Of a DNA stretch of 55,627 nucleotides, positions 19,005-28,288 are shown piece after piece. Location: positions 1-55,627 of the forward strand of contig CAMEOO010000004.1 of NCBI GenBank assembly GCA_945929875.1. Reading direction: 5' to 3'. Under the pieces are notes generated by a model. The model made no database searches. It was not told the origin of the DNA and saw nothing but the letters and a program-made list of their open reading frames with translations. The position numbers and the translations under genes were made by a program. How positions within the stretch are numbered: the first letter of the stretch is position 1; each line of letters opens with the position of its first letter. Origin of the DNA: an uncultured Caryophanales bacterium (lineage in GTDB: Bacteria > Bacillota_I > Bacilli_A > RFN20 > CAG-449).

Positions 19005-21095
19005 ATGAAACTTGTCATTGTTGAATCGCCTACAAAATGTAACACTATCAAAAAATATCTTGGTAGCGACTTCCAAGTCATGGCTTCTTGCGGTCATATT
19101 AGAGATCTTTCCACAAAAGGGAAAGGTGGTTTAGGTGTTGATATCGATCACGATTTTAAACCTGATTATGAAAACTCTAAAGATAAGTATAAAATTATTT
19201 CTGAATTAAAAAACGCAAAGAAAAAAGCAAGTGAAGTATATCTAGCAACCGACCCTGATCGGGAAGGAGAAGCAATTTCATGGCATCTTTGCGAAGTCCT
19301 AGGACTTGATCCAAATACTACAAAAAGATTAGAGTTTCACGAAATTACTAAAGGAGCGATCCTAAAAGCGATAGATAATCCTCGAGTTATCGACATGTCT
19401 TTAGTTCAATCACAAGAGACAAGAAGAATTATCGATCGCATCATGGGATTTAAATTATCTACTCTATTAAAAAACAAAATCGGTTCAGTATCTGCTGGAA
19501 GAGTTCAATCGGTTACCCTTAAACTTATTACTGATCGAGAAAAAGAGATTCAAGGTTTTGTTCCAAGCGAGTATTGGAATATCGAAGCGGAATTAGAAAA
19601 CGGGTTAAAAATAAAATATGAAAATTCCTTAGATGGCCAAAATAAGACTATTTCTTCTTTAGAGCAGGCTCAAAAGATCGTGGATAGTTTGTCTGATGAA
19701 TTTAAAGTAGATTCTCTTCAAGTCCGTTCAAGAAGAGTAGAATCAAAACCTCCATTTACTACTTCCACTTTGCAGCAAGAGGCTTACTCAAAACTGCACT
19801 TTTCTACGAAAAAGACTCAATCAGTCGCTCAAAAGTTATATGAAGGAGTCGATATTGGGAATAATGAAACCGTAGGTTTAATTACTTATATGAGAACAGA
19901 TTCAATAAGACTATCTCCTGAATTTGTTAATAATTCCATCAGTTTTATTAAAGATAATTATGGGCAATCATACGTTGGAAGAGAAAATACTAAGCAATCT
20001 AAAGGGATGGTTCAAGATGCTCACGAAGCGATTAGACCAACTAGTTTGAATTTAAATCCAAAGTCAATTAAACAATATTTATCTTCTGATGAATATAATT
20101 TGTACAATTTAATTTATAAAAGAGCTTTAGCCTCTTTAATGAGCGCTAAGCAAGAAGAAGTTACTCAAGTTAAATTTTTAAACAATGGTCAAATATTTAA
20201 ATGTGAAGGCGTAGTTACGACTTTTGATGGGTATTCAAAACTATATGAAACTGCTGATCAAAATTCTCAAGATAAAAAATTACCTCCTTTAGAAGCTGGC
20301 CAAATTATTAAATCAAAAGAAGTTACAAAAGAGCAAAAATTTACCTTGCCACCTAGTAGATTTAATGAAGCTAAACTTGTAAAGACGATGGAAGAATTAG
20401 GAATAGGAAGACCATCAACTTACGCTTCTACAATAAGCACATTAAAAGCTAGAAAATATGTTACTTCCGATAAAGGAGTATTTACTCCAACTGAACAAGG
20501 GATTGAAACAGTAAAACAACTTGCTCATTTCTTCCCACCATTTATGGATACAACTTACACGTCTAACATGGAAAAGAAATTAGATGATATCGTCGATGGA
20601 AATGATTCTAGAATTAATCTTTTAAGAAATTTCTATGAGGAATTTAATTCTTTCTATCAAGTAGCACTTAAAGAAATGGATAAAGCTAAACCAGTTGAAA
20701 CAGGTGAGATTTGTCCAGTTTGCTTTTCTCCTCTTGTGATTAAAAAATCTAAATTTGGAGAATTTACGGCTTGTTCAAATTATCCTACTTGCCGTTACAT
20801 TAAGCCAAAAGAAACAAAACCATTAGAGGTTTTAGAAAATGAAGTTTGCCCAAAGTGTGGTAGACCATTAGTTAAAAGAACTTCTAAAAATGGTGATTTT
20901 TACGCTTGCAGCGGATTCCCTTCATGCCGTTATATAAAAGGTCAAGAAGAGCAAAAGAAGTTAGATGAAATCACTGACAAGATCTGTCCAAAATGTGGAA
21001 AACCACTTTTAAAGAAAAAAGGAAGAAATAATAAAGGCGATTTCTTAGCTTGTTCTGGTTTTCCAAAATGTCGATATATCGAATCAATTAAATAA
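19005..21095 (+). CDS. topA: DNA topoisomerase I
   Basis: KLVIVESPTKCNTIKKYLG, toprim DPDREGEAISWH, TYMRTDSIR, three C-terminal Cys4 zinc ribbons. Confidence 0.97.
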   Translation: MKLVIVESPTKCNTIKKYLGSDFQVMASCGHIRDLSTKGKGGLGVDIDHDFKPDYENSKDKYKIISELKNAKKKASEVYLATDPDREGEAISWHLCEVLGLDPNTTKRLEFHEITKGAILKAIDNPRVIDMSLVQSQETRRIIDRIMGFKLSTLLKNKIGSVSAGRVQSVTLKLITDREKEIQGFVPSEYWNIEAELENGLKIKYENSLDGQNKTISSLEQAQKIVDSLSDEFKVDSLQVRSRRVESKPPFTTSTLQQEAYSKLHFSTKKTQSVAQKLYEGVDIGNNETVGLITYMRTDSIRLSPEFVNNSISFIKDNYGQSYVGRENTKQSKGMVQDAHEAIRPTSLNLNPKSIKQYLSSDEYNLYNLIYKRALASLMSAKQEEVTQVKFLNNGQIFKCEGVVTTFDGYSKLYETADQNSQDKKLPPLEAGQIIKSKEVTKEQKFTLPPSRFNEAKLVKTMEELGIGRPSTYASTISTLKARKYVTSDKGVFTPTEQGIETVKQLAHFFPPFMDTTYTSNMEKKLDDIVDGNDSRINLLRNFYEEFNSFYQVALKEMDKAKPVETGEICPVCFSPLVIKKSKFGEFTACSNYPTCRYIKPKETKPLEVLENEVCPKCGRPLVKRTSKNGDFYACSGFPSCRYIKGQEEQKKLDEITDKICPKCGKPLLKKKGRNNKGDFLACSGFPKCRYIESIK

Positions 21096-21115
21096 GCTAG
21101 CTTGCTAGCTTTTTC
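21094..21115 (+). terminator. Rho-independent terminator after topA
   Basis: AAGCTAGCttGCTAGCTTTTTC. Confidence 0.65.
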
Positions 21116-21170
21116 TTTTTCTTGGGCTAGGAATTATTTATAATATTACTGAAGAAAGAGATGATTTTTT

Positions 21171-22448
21171 ATGAAAAATGTAAGAATTAATGTAATCGGT
21201 GCAGGTCTAGCGGGCTGTGAAGTTAGTTTCTATTTAGCAAATAAAGGTTATGAAGTTAATCTTTATGAACAAAGGCCAAAAAATACTACCGGAGCTCATA
21301 AAAGTGATTTATTTGGTGAATTAGTTTGCTCAAATTCTTTAAAAAATATGAAGCTAGATAACGCTTGTGGATTATTAAAAGAAGAAATGCGTCAATTTAA
21401 TTCTTTAATTTTAAAAGCTGCAGAAGTAAGTCAAGTTCCTGCAGGAAACGCTTTAAGTGTCGATCGTAAACTTTTTGGTGAATACATTACAAGTCAAATT
21501 AAAAATCACTCAAATATCAACGTGATAATTGAAGAAGTAGAAGAATTAAAAGAGGGGATAAATATTATTGCTACTGGTCCTTTAACTAGTCAAAAAATGA
21601 CTAAAACTCTTCAAAAAATTCTTGGGGAAGATTTCTTATTTTTCTATGATGCAGCAGCGCCAATAATTGAAAAAGATTCTGTCGATATGACAATCGCTTA
21701 TAAAAAAAGTCGATATGATCAAGGGGATGACTCCTATATAAATTGCCCTTTTGATAAAGAACAATATGAAAAGTTTTATCAAGAGCTAATTCATGGAGAA
21801 AGAGCAAAACTTCATGAATTCGATAAAGTATTTGAAGCTTGTATGCCAATTGAAGTGATGGCATTAAGAGGAGAGAAAACTTTAAGATTTGGGCCATTAA
21901 AACCTAAAGGATTAGAACATGGTGGAATAAAACCTTACGCCGTCCTTCAACTAAGGCAAGATAATGTTTCTGGCTCTTTATATAACATGGTAGGCTTCCA
22001 AACAAATTTGACTTATCCTGAACAAAAAAGGATCTTTAGAATGATTCCAGGCTTAGAAAATGCAGAGTTTGTTCGTTATGGTTTAATGCATCGTAACACA
22101 TATATATGTGCGCCTAAACACTTAAATAGAGACTTTTCATTAAAGAACAATTCTAATGTTTATATTGTTGGCCAATTATCTGGGGTAGAAGGATATGTCG
22201 AATCAGCTATGAGCGGTCTTTTATGTGCGGTTTATTTAGATTTAAAGTTAAGAGGAAAAGAATTTGTATCAGTTCCTCAAACTACGATGATGGGATCAAT
22301 CGTCAATTATATATGCTTGTGTTCTACTAAAAATTTTGCACCGATGAACGCAAATTTTGGAATAATGAACAATATGTTAAAAGATCGCTTAGAAATGGCT
22401 AATCGTTCCTTAGATAGTTTAAAGAAGTGGATAGAGGAAAATCTATGA
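21171..22448 (+). CDS. trmFO: tRNA (m5U54) methyltransferase TrmFO
   Basis: VIGAGLAGCEVSFYLANKGYEVNLYEQRP, CSNSLK, GVEGYVESAMSGL. Confidence 0.95.
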   Translation: MKNVRINVIGAGLAGCEVSFYLANKGYEVNLYEQRPKNTTGAHKSDLFGELVCSNSLKNMKLDNACGLLKEEMRQFNSLILKAAEVSQVPAGNALSVDRKLFGEYITSQIKNHSNINVIIEEVEELKEGINIIATGPLTSQKMTKTLQKILGEDFLFFYDAAAPIIEKDSVDMTIAYKKSRYDQGDDSYINCPFDKEQYEKFYQELIHGERAKLHEFDKVFEACMPIEVMALRGEKTLRFGPLKPKGLEHGGIKPYAVLQLRQDNVSGSLYNMVGFQTNLTYPEQKRIFRMIPGLENAEFVRYGLMHRNTYICAPKHLNRDFSLKNNSNVYIVGQLSGVEGYVESAMSGLLCAVYLDLKLRGKEFVSVPQTTMMGSIVNYICLCSTKNFAPMNANFGIMNNMLKDRLEMANRSLDSLKKWIEENL

Positions 22449-23356
22449 TCGATGTCCTTAAGTCATATTTAGAATACCTAGAATTACAAAAGAGATATTC
22501 ACCTCACACCATCGATAGCTATAAAAGAGATATCGAAAAGTTTTTAAATTTTATGAATGATGAAGGGTATACATATAAAAATGTGGATGAAATATTAATT
22601 AGAAATTTCTTAATGAAGGAAAGAAGAAATAATATATCTGCCCGAAGTAATCAAAGAAGATTAATCGCCTTAAGAAAGTTTTACGATTATTTACTACGTT
22701 ATGATTATGTTGATTCTAACCCCTTTTTAGTGATTCGTTCTCCAAAAGTAACTAAAAATCCTCCTCAAGTTTTATATGAGCAAGAACTTGATAAATTGTT
22801 TGCTTACAATTATTCAAGAACGGATTTCTTAGCTAAAAGAGATCAAGCTATTTTAGAACTTTTATATGCTTCTGGTCTTCGTGTCAGCGAGCTTGTATCT
22901 TTGACTCTTCAAGATATTTATTCAAGGCAAAGAATCTTGAAGATTAATGGTAAAGGCAATAAGCAAAGGATGGTCCCTTATTCGATAAAAGCTCAGGAAG
23001 CATTAAATGATTATATTTTAAATTGCCGAAATGAAATATTTAAAAAGAATTCAATAGAAAATCCAACTAATATTTTATTTGTTAATGACAAAGGTAATCC
23101 TTTAACTACAAGAGGAGTAGAGTATATCATCGCAAAAATTGATGAAAAAGCGGGAACTAATTTTAAGCTTCACCCTCATACCTTAAGGCATACTTTTGCT
23201 ACGCACCTACTTGACAATGGCGCGGACTTACGAACTATTCAAGAATTATTAGGTCACGCTAGTTTAAATACCACGCAAGTTTATACTCATGTTTCTTCTT
23301 CAAAAATGTTAGAAGAGTATCAAAAAAACTTTCCGAGAGCTAAAAAGAAAGAATAG
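22445..23356 (+). CDS. Tyrosine recombinase XerC/XerD-like
   Basis: Catalytic R-K-H-R-H-Y: ASGLRVSEL, GKGNKQR, HPHTLRHTFATHLLDNGADLRTIQELLGHASLNTTQVYTH; ATGA overlap with trmFO. Confidence 0.93.
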   Translation: MIDVLKSYLEYLELQKRYSPHTIDSYKRDIEKFLNFMNDEGYTYKNVDEILIRNFLMKERRNNISARSNQRRLIALRKFYDYLLRYDYVDSNPFLVIRSPKVTKNPPQVLYEQELDKLFAYNYSRTDFLAKRDQAILELLYASGLRVSELVSLTLQDIYSRQRILKINGKGNKQRMVPYSIKAQEALNDYILNCRNEIFKKNSIENPTNILFVNDKGNPLTTRGVEYIIAKIDEKAGTNFKLHPHTLRHTFATHLLDNGADLRTIQELLGHASLNTTQVYTHVSSSKMLEEYQKNFPRAKKKE

Positions 23357-23411
23357 TTTAGAATTATTAGGTTAATATTATATATTAATATTAATTATTG
23401 ATATTTTTCGC

Positions 23412-23441
23412 TTGCTTAATTCTAGACAAACGTGATATCAT
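23412..23441 (+). promoter_or_regulatory. Promoter candidate for rpsB
   Basis: TTGCTT-N18-TATCAT. Confidence 0.4.
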
Positions 23442-23444
23442 AAA

Positions 23445-23570
23445 TTGGCTCCTTAAAGGAGACTACACACTTTGTGGATTCATCACTCGGTTCTAACTAG
23501 CCAAGGGGCAAGAAAGTTAGGGGTGATGTTGGAAGCAAAGGCGGATATTAACAAAATAGGAGGCTCAAAA
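23445..23570 (+). promoter_or_regulatory. Structured rpsB (S2) leader with pseudoknot potential
   Basis: CATCAC/GTGATG and CTAACT/AGTTAG stems; TTGGCT at the 5' end can pair with AGCCAA in the hairpin loop. Confidence 0.55.
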
Positions 23571-24668
23571 ATGAGTGAAGAAAAAGAAGTCGTCGAACAA
23601 CAAGAAGTTGTTGACACAGTAATGGAAGCAGTCATCCACGATGAAAACGAACCAGTCGTTTCCACAAAAAGACTATTAGAAGCAGGATGTCATTTTGGAC
23701 ATCAAACTCGTAGATGGAACCCAAGAATGAGTTCATATATCTATGGAGCAAGAAATGGAATTTACATTATCGATTTGGTAAAGACCGCTCAAAAGTTACA
23801 AGAAGCTTATCAAGCTTTAAAGAAAATCGTTTTAAATGGTGGAAAGGTTTTATTTGTTGGTACTAAAAAACAATGCCAAGAAATCGTTCAAGAAGAAGCA
23901 GTTCGTTCTGGTTCATTCTACGTTTCAAATCGTTGGTTAGGTGGTACATTAACAAACTTCAAAACTATCCAAAAGAGAATTAAATATTTAAATAGCTTAG
24001 AGGCTATGGAAGAAGATGGCTCATTTGATACAATGCCAAAGAAAGAAGTAGTTTTATTAAGAAAAGAAAAAGAAAAATTACTAAAGAACTTAGATGGTAT
24101 CAAAGCAATGAGAAAAGTTCCTAATGCAGTATTTGTAGTTGATCCAAAACTAGAACACAATGCAGTTAGCGAAGCTCACAAATTAAATATCCCAGTATTT
24201 GGTATCTGCGATACTAACTCAGATCCAACTGAAGTTGACTTCCCAATCCCATCTAATGATGATGCAGTAAAAGCAGTTAAATTAATCGTTGGCTTACTTG
24301 CTGATGCAGTAGTTGAAGCAAAAGGTGGACAAACAATGGTTGCTTATGGAGTTCAACCAGAAGAAGAAGTTTCAATGATCGACGCTTTAAATTCATTTGA
24401 TAAAGCTGAAGAGTTAAAACAAATTAGACAAAAAGCTAGAGAAGATATGCTAGCTAGTAAGAAAAAAGATGGACGTTCTTCTCATCCTTCAAAAAAACCA
24501 GTAAAGGTTGAAAAGAAAGAGGAAGTTAAAGTAGAAGAAGCTCCTGAAGTTGCTCCAGAAGTAAAAGTAGAAGCTGCCCCTGAAATAGCAGAAGAAGCTA
24601 AACCAGTTAAAAAAGCAAGAAAAACTACAAAGAAAGTTGAAGAAGCACCTGCTGAAGATAAGGAGTAA
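23571..24668 (+). CDS. rpsB: 30S ribosomal protein S2 with N- and C-terminal extensions
   Basis: [35 protein letters not shown]; start at ATG 23571 after SD GGAGG, not 23472. Confidence 0.96.
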   Translation: MSEEKEVVEQQEVVDTVMEAVIHDENEPVVSTKRLLEAGCHFGHQTRRWNPRMSSYIYGARNGIYIIDLVKTAQKLQEAYQALKKIVLNGGKVLFVGTKKQCQEIVQEEAVRSGSFYVSNRWLGGTLTNFKTIQKRIKYLNSLEAMEEDGSFDTMPKKEVVLLRKEKEKLLKNLDGIKAMRKVPNAVFVVDPKLEHNAVSEAHKLNIPVFGICDTNSDPTEVDFPIPSNDDAVKAVKLIVGLLADAVVEAKGGQTMVAYGVQPEEEVSMIDALNSFDKAEELKQIRQKAREDMLASKKKDGRSSHPSKKPVKVEKKEEVKVEEAPEVAPEVKVEAAPEIAEEAKPVKKARKTTKKVEEAPAEDKE

Positions 24669-24672
24669 AACA

Positions 24673-25542
24673 ATGGCATCAAATATTATTGAATTAATCA
24701 AAGTTTTAAGAGAACGTACCGGCGCAGGTATGATGGATTGCAAAGCTGCTTTACTAGCAAATGATCTCGACGTTGAAAAATCATGCGAATGGTTAAGAGA
24801 AAAAGGTATTGCTAAAGCCGCTAAAAAAGCATCTCGTATCGCTGCTGAAGGATTAACTTACGTAGTAACAAAAGGTAATGATGCAGTAATTCTTGAAATT
24901 AACTCAGAAACCGACTTCGTCGCTAAATCAGATGATTTCAAAAACCTTGTAAGCGAAGTAGCTTCTATCGTATTAGAAAAGAAACCTGCTTGCATCAATT
25001 GCGCAAAAGAATTAACAAACGAACTATTCACTAATGCAACAGTTAAAATTGGGGAAAAATTAGATTTCAGAAGATTTGAAATCGTCTCTAAAAATGATTC
25101 TCAAACATTTGGCGCATATATGCACATGGGTGGAAAAATCTCCGTATTGACTTTAGTTGAAGGTCTTGACGAAGAAGTTGCTAAAGGATTATCTATGCAC
25201 ATCGCCGCAAATAACCCATCGTATATTTCTAGTAGCGACATTCCTCAAGAAGCTATTGAAAATGAAAAGAGAATTCAAACTGAAGCCGCTAAAAACGATG
25301 AGAAATTAAAAGGTAAACCTGAACAAGCATTAGTTAAAATCATCGAAGGTAAAGTAAATAAAATCTTCTCTGAAACTTGCTTGCTATCTCAAGAATACTT
25401 ACTTGATCCAAGCAAAAAAGTTGAACAACTATTAAAAGAAAAAGGACTTAAAGTTGTTAAATTTGTCCGTTATGCAGTAGGCGAAGGTATTGCAAAACGC
25501 GAAGAAAACTTTGCTGAAGAAGTTGCTAAACAAATGCAATAA
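24673..25542 (+). CDS. tsf: Elongation factor Ts
   Basis: LRERTGAGMMDCKAAL, NSETDFVAKSDDF; ATG 24673 (MASNIIELIK). Confidence 0.97.
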   Translation: MASNIIELIKVLRERTGAGMMDCKAALLANDLDVEKSCEWLREKGIAKAAKKASRIAAEGLTYVVTKGNDAVILEINSETDFVAKSDDFKNLVSEVASIVLEKKPACINCAKELTNELFTNATVKIGEKLDFRRFEIVSKNDSQTFGAYMHMGGKISVLTLVEGLDEEVAKGLSMHIAANNPSYISSSDIPQEAIENEKRIQTEAAKNDEKLKGKPEQALVKIIEGKVNKIFSETCLLSQEYLLDPSKKVEQLLKEKGLKVVKFVRYAVGEGIAKREENFAEEVAKQMQ

Positions 25543-25547
25543 AAATT

Positions 25548-25574
25548 AAGCACTCTTTTTATGAGTGCTTTTTT
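25548..25574 (+). terminator. Rho-independent terminator after tsf
   Basis: AAGCACTC...GAGTGCTTTTTT. Confidence 0.8.
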
Positions 25575-25594
25575 AAGAAAAGAAAGGGAATCAG

Positions 25595-26317
25595 ATGGCT
25601 AAATATAAAAGAGTTTTAGTGAAGTTATCAGGTGAAGCTTTAGCTAAAAAAGGCAAAGATGAAATATTCGATGCAACAAATTTAAACCAAGTGGCCTTAG
25701 CTTTAAAATCTATCGTAGATAAAGGAGTTCAAGTGTCGGTTGTTGTAGGTGGAGGTAATATTTGGCGAGGGAAACTTGCTGAATCAATTGGTGTAGAGAG
25801 ATCCACCGCTGACTATATGGGGATGCTCGGAACGATTATTAATGCTTTAGCTCTTCAATCCGCTTTAAATCAAGTAGGCGTCGATTCGAGAGTCATGAGC
25901 GCAATTGAAGTTAGGCAAGTGTGCGAACCATATATCAAGCTAAGAGCGATTAGACATTTAGAAAAAGGTAGAATCGTCATATTTGGTGGAGGAACTGGTA
26001 GCCCATATTTTACCACTGATACTACCGCTGCCTTAAGAGCAAATGACATTAATTGCGATGCGATTTTAATGGCTAAAAACGGTGTAGATGGAGTTTACAC
26101 TTCTGATCCTAGAACAAACAAAGATGCTAAGTTTATTTCTAATATCTCATATAAAGAAATGTTAGATATGAATCTTCAAGTTATGGATCGAACAGCAGTT
26201 TCTCTATGCATGGATACAAATATCGAGCTTAGAGTATTCAACATGAATGATACTTCAAACTTTATAAAAGTAATTGAAGGGGAAAATATTGGTACAACAA
26301 TTAGAAAGGAAAATTAA
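25595..26317 (+). CDS. pyrH: Uridylate kinase
   Basis: YKRVLVKLSGEALAKKG, VVGGGNIWRG, DRTAVSLCMD. Confidence 0.96.
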   Translation: MAKYKRVLVKLSGEALAKKGKDEIFDATNLNQVALALKSIVDKGVQVSVVVGGGNIWRGKLAESIGVERSTADYMGMLGTIINALALQSALNQVGVDSRVMSAIEVRQVCEPYIKLRAIRHLEKGRIVIFGGGTGSPYFTTDTTAALRANDINCDAILMAKNGVDGVYTSDPRTNKDAKFISNISYKEMLDMNLQVMDRTAVSLCMDTNIELRVFNMNDTSNFIKVIEGENIGTTIRKEN

Positions 26318-26320
26318 GAA

Positions 26321-26866
26321 ATGGAAGAAATTATTATTTTAGCAAGAGAATCAATGGAAAAATCAATTCAATCTATTAAGTTTAATTTAAATACAATTAG
26401 AACTGGTAGAGCATCAGCTCAATTATTAGATAATATAGAAGTTGATTATTATGGATGTCCTACTCCATTAATCCAAGTTGCTTCAGTTTCAATTCCTGAG
26501 CCACGTCAACTATTAATCAAACCATATTCTAGAGAAGATTTAAAATCGATTATTGCCGCTATAAACGCTTCTAATTTGGGACTTACTCCAATTAATGATG
26601 GAACTTCAATTAGATTAAATATTCCACCTCTAACTGAAGACAGAAGAAGAGATTTAGCTAAGCAAGCTAAAAGATATGGTGAAGATGGAAAAGTTGCTAT
26701 TAGAAATATCCGTAGAGAATATATGGATGAATTAAAAAGCGATAAAGAATTGCCTGAAGATACAAGGAAGAGATTAGAGCAAGAAGTCCAAAAAGTTACA
26801 GATGAATTCGTTAAGAAAATTGATGAAATCTGTGCTGAAAAAGAAAAAGAAATCATGACAATTTAA
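26321..26866 (+). CDS. frr: Ribosome recycling factor
   Basis: LNTIRTGRASAQLLDNIEVDYYG, PPLTEDRRRDL. Confidence 0.97.
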   Translation: MEEIIILARESMEKSIQSIKFNLNTIRTGRASAQLLDNIEVDYYGCPTPLIQVASVSIPEPRQLLIKPYSREDLKSIIAAINASNLGLTPINDGTSIRLNIPPLTEDRRRDLAKQAKRYGEDGKVAIRNIRREYMDELKSDKELPEDTRKRLEQEVQKVTDEFVKKIDEICAEKEKEIMTI

Positions 26867-26867
26867 T

Positions 26868-26893
26868 GGTATACGCTTGACGTATACCTTTTT
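26868..26893 (+). terminator. Rho-independent terminator after frr
   Basis: GGTATACG-cttga-CGTATACCTTTTT. Confidence 0.8.
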
Positions 26894-26910
26894 AAAAGGA
26901 GATGTTAATT

Positions 26911-27786
26911 ATGAGACTAGGAGAAGAATGTAGAACTTGTTTATTTAATAGTCAATCAAAAAAAGTAAACAAATATGAAGATAGTAAGAAGAAAGAAGAG
27001 TTTTTATCTAATTTAAAAACATTGTGTGATACTTATCCTTCTAATGGGGCTTCTCCTTTACTAATGAGAGAGATAAATAGACTTCACGAAAAGATATTTT
27101 CCTTTTCTTTAGATTACTCTAAAGAGAAAGTAAAATTTAATTCTATTTGTTTATCTTATGAAAAAGAAATTGAAGAAATCATTTCTTCAAGCGATGATTC
27201 ACTTAAAAAAGCTATTCAATTTGCTATTGTTGGAAACTTGATAGATTTTGCTAAATTAACTTCAATTGATATTGATTTATTAGAGTATTTCAAAGAAAAA
27301 GTAAGTGAGCAAAAAATCGATGACACAGTGTTATCGATGCTAAAAGAAGATTTATCTAAAAGTAACAAAGTCACCTATTTATTAGATAATTGCGGCGAAG
27401 TAGTTTTTGATAAAATCTTGATTAAAGAGATATTGAAAAAATATCCTCATATCGAATTAACCGCGGTGGTGAGAGGGAAAGAGGTTCTCAATGACGTAAC
27501 TTACTTTGATAGCAAGATGATTAATTTAGATAAAGTGTGTAAAGTAATTGATAATGGAACAGATATTCCAGGAACTTACCTAAAAGAGATTTCATCTTCG
27601 TGCTTACAGCAAATTAATTCTAGCCAAGTCATTATTTCTAAAGGGCTTGGAAACTTTGAAACTTTACATGGATGTAAGAAAAATATTTATTATATGTTTT
27701 TATGTAAATGCGATTATTTCGCCAATAAGTTTAATTTAAATAAGTGGGAAAGCGTTCTGACAAATGAACAACTTTTAAATGGTTAA
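26911..27786 (+). CDS. DUF89/ARMT1-like damage-control phosphatase family protein
   Basis: Cys-rich N-terminus EECRTCLF, VTYLLDNCGEVVFDKILIKEI, ISKGLGNFETLHG. Confidence 0.8.
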   Translation: MRLGEECRTCLFNSQSKKVNKYEDSKKKEEFLSNLKTLCDTYPSNGASPLLMREINRLHEKIFSFSLDYSKEKVKFNSICLSYEKEIEEIISSSDDSLKKAIQFAIVGNLIDFAKLTSIDIDLLEYFKEKVSEQKIDDTVLSMLKEDLSKSNKVTYLLDNCGEVVFDKILIKEILKKYPHIELTAVVRGKEVLNDVTYFDSKMINLDKVCKVIDNGTDIPGTYLKEISSSCLQQINSSQVIISKGLGNFETLHGCKKNIYYMFLCKCDYFANKFNLNKWESVLTNEQLLNG

Positions 27787-28287
27787 TTCGTAAGCTAAGC
27801 GTTGATTGTCTTCTTCTTCACGCTTTAAATAAATGATTCCACGAAAAGAAAAATTATTGTCTAGTAGAATTTTCTGCATGGCAATATTTTTTTTATGGGT
27901 GTCGACCTTAATAGAATGAATCTTTTTTCTTTTTGCATAATCTATTGCAAATTTAATTAATTGATCGCCTATTTTTTTGTTGTGATAAATATTTCTTACA
28001 GCAATTCGATGAATTACTAAGTCTTTTTGTGAAGGCTTCTTTATCCATTTTCCAAGGGTGATTTCTTTATAGTTTTCATCTTCTCCTATAATTAGACTTT
28101 CTATTCCAATTAATAAGTTATCTTGATAGATTCCAAAAAGATTTCCACAATTAATATCATTTAACATAATTTCTTCATTTGGATAATTATTTTGCCATTG
28201 AGAAGACTGAGTTTTTAATAACCTTTTGGCGTCAGAAATTATTTCCATTACTGAAATGATTTCTTCTTTATTTACTTTTTCAATCAT
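27775..28287 (-). CDS. GNAT family N-acetyltransferase
   Basis: VIHRIAVRNIYHNKKIGDQLIKFAIDYAKRKKI acetyl-CoA binding region. Confidence 0.85.
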   Translation of the reverse strand: MIEKVNKEEIISVMEIISDAKRLLKTQSSQWQNNYPNEEIMLNDINCGNLFGIYQDNLLIGIESLIIGEDENYKEITLGKWIKKPSQKDLVIHRIAVRNIYHNKKIGDQLIKFAIDYAKRKKIHSIKVDTHKKNIAMQKILLDNNFSFRGIIYLKREEEDNQRLAYELTI

Positions 28288-28288
28288 A

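Noticed and set aside
22445-23356. Tyrosine recombinase as a mobile-element integrase
   Set aside because: Sits in the conserved topA-trmFO-xerC position with ATGA coupling; no flanking repeats or cargo, so chromosomal XerC/D is more likely
23472-23570. N-terminal extension of S2 ORF from 23472 as coding
   Set aside because: The segment forms the structured leader and a proper SD (AGGAGG) precedes ATG 23571
24482-24743. Two minus-strand ORFs rich in Ser/Phe/Ala opposite the S2 tail
   Set aside because: Mirror reading of the K/E/A/P-rich S2 extension; low complexity and overlaps strong genes
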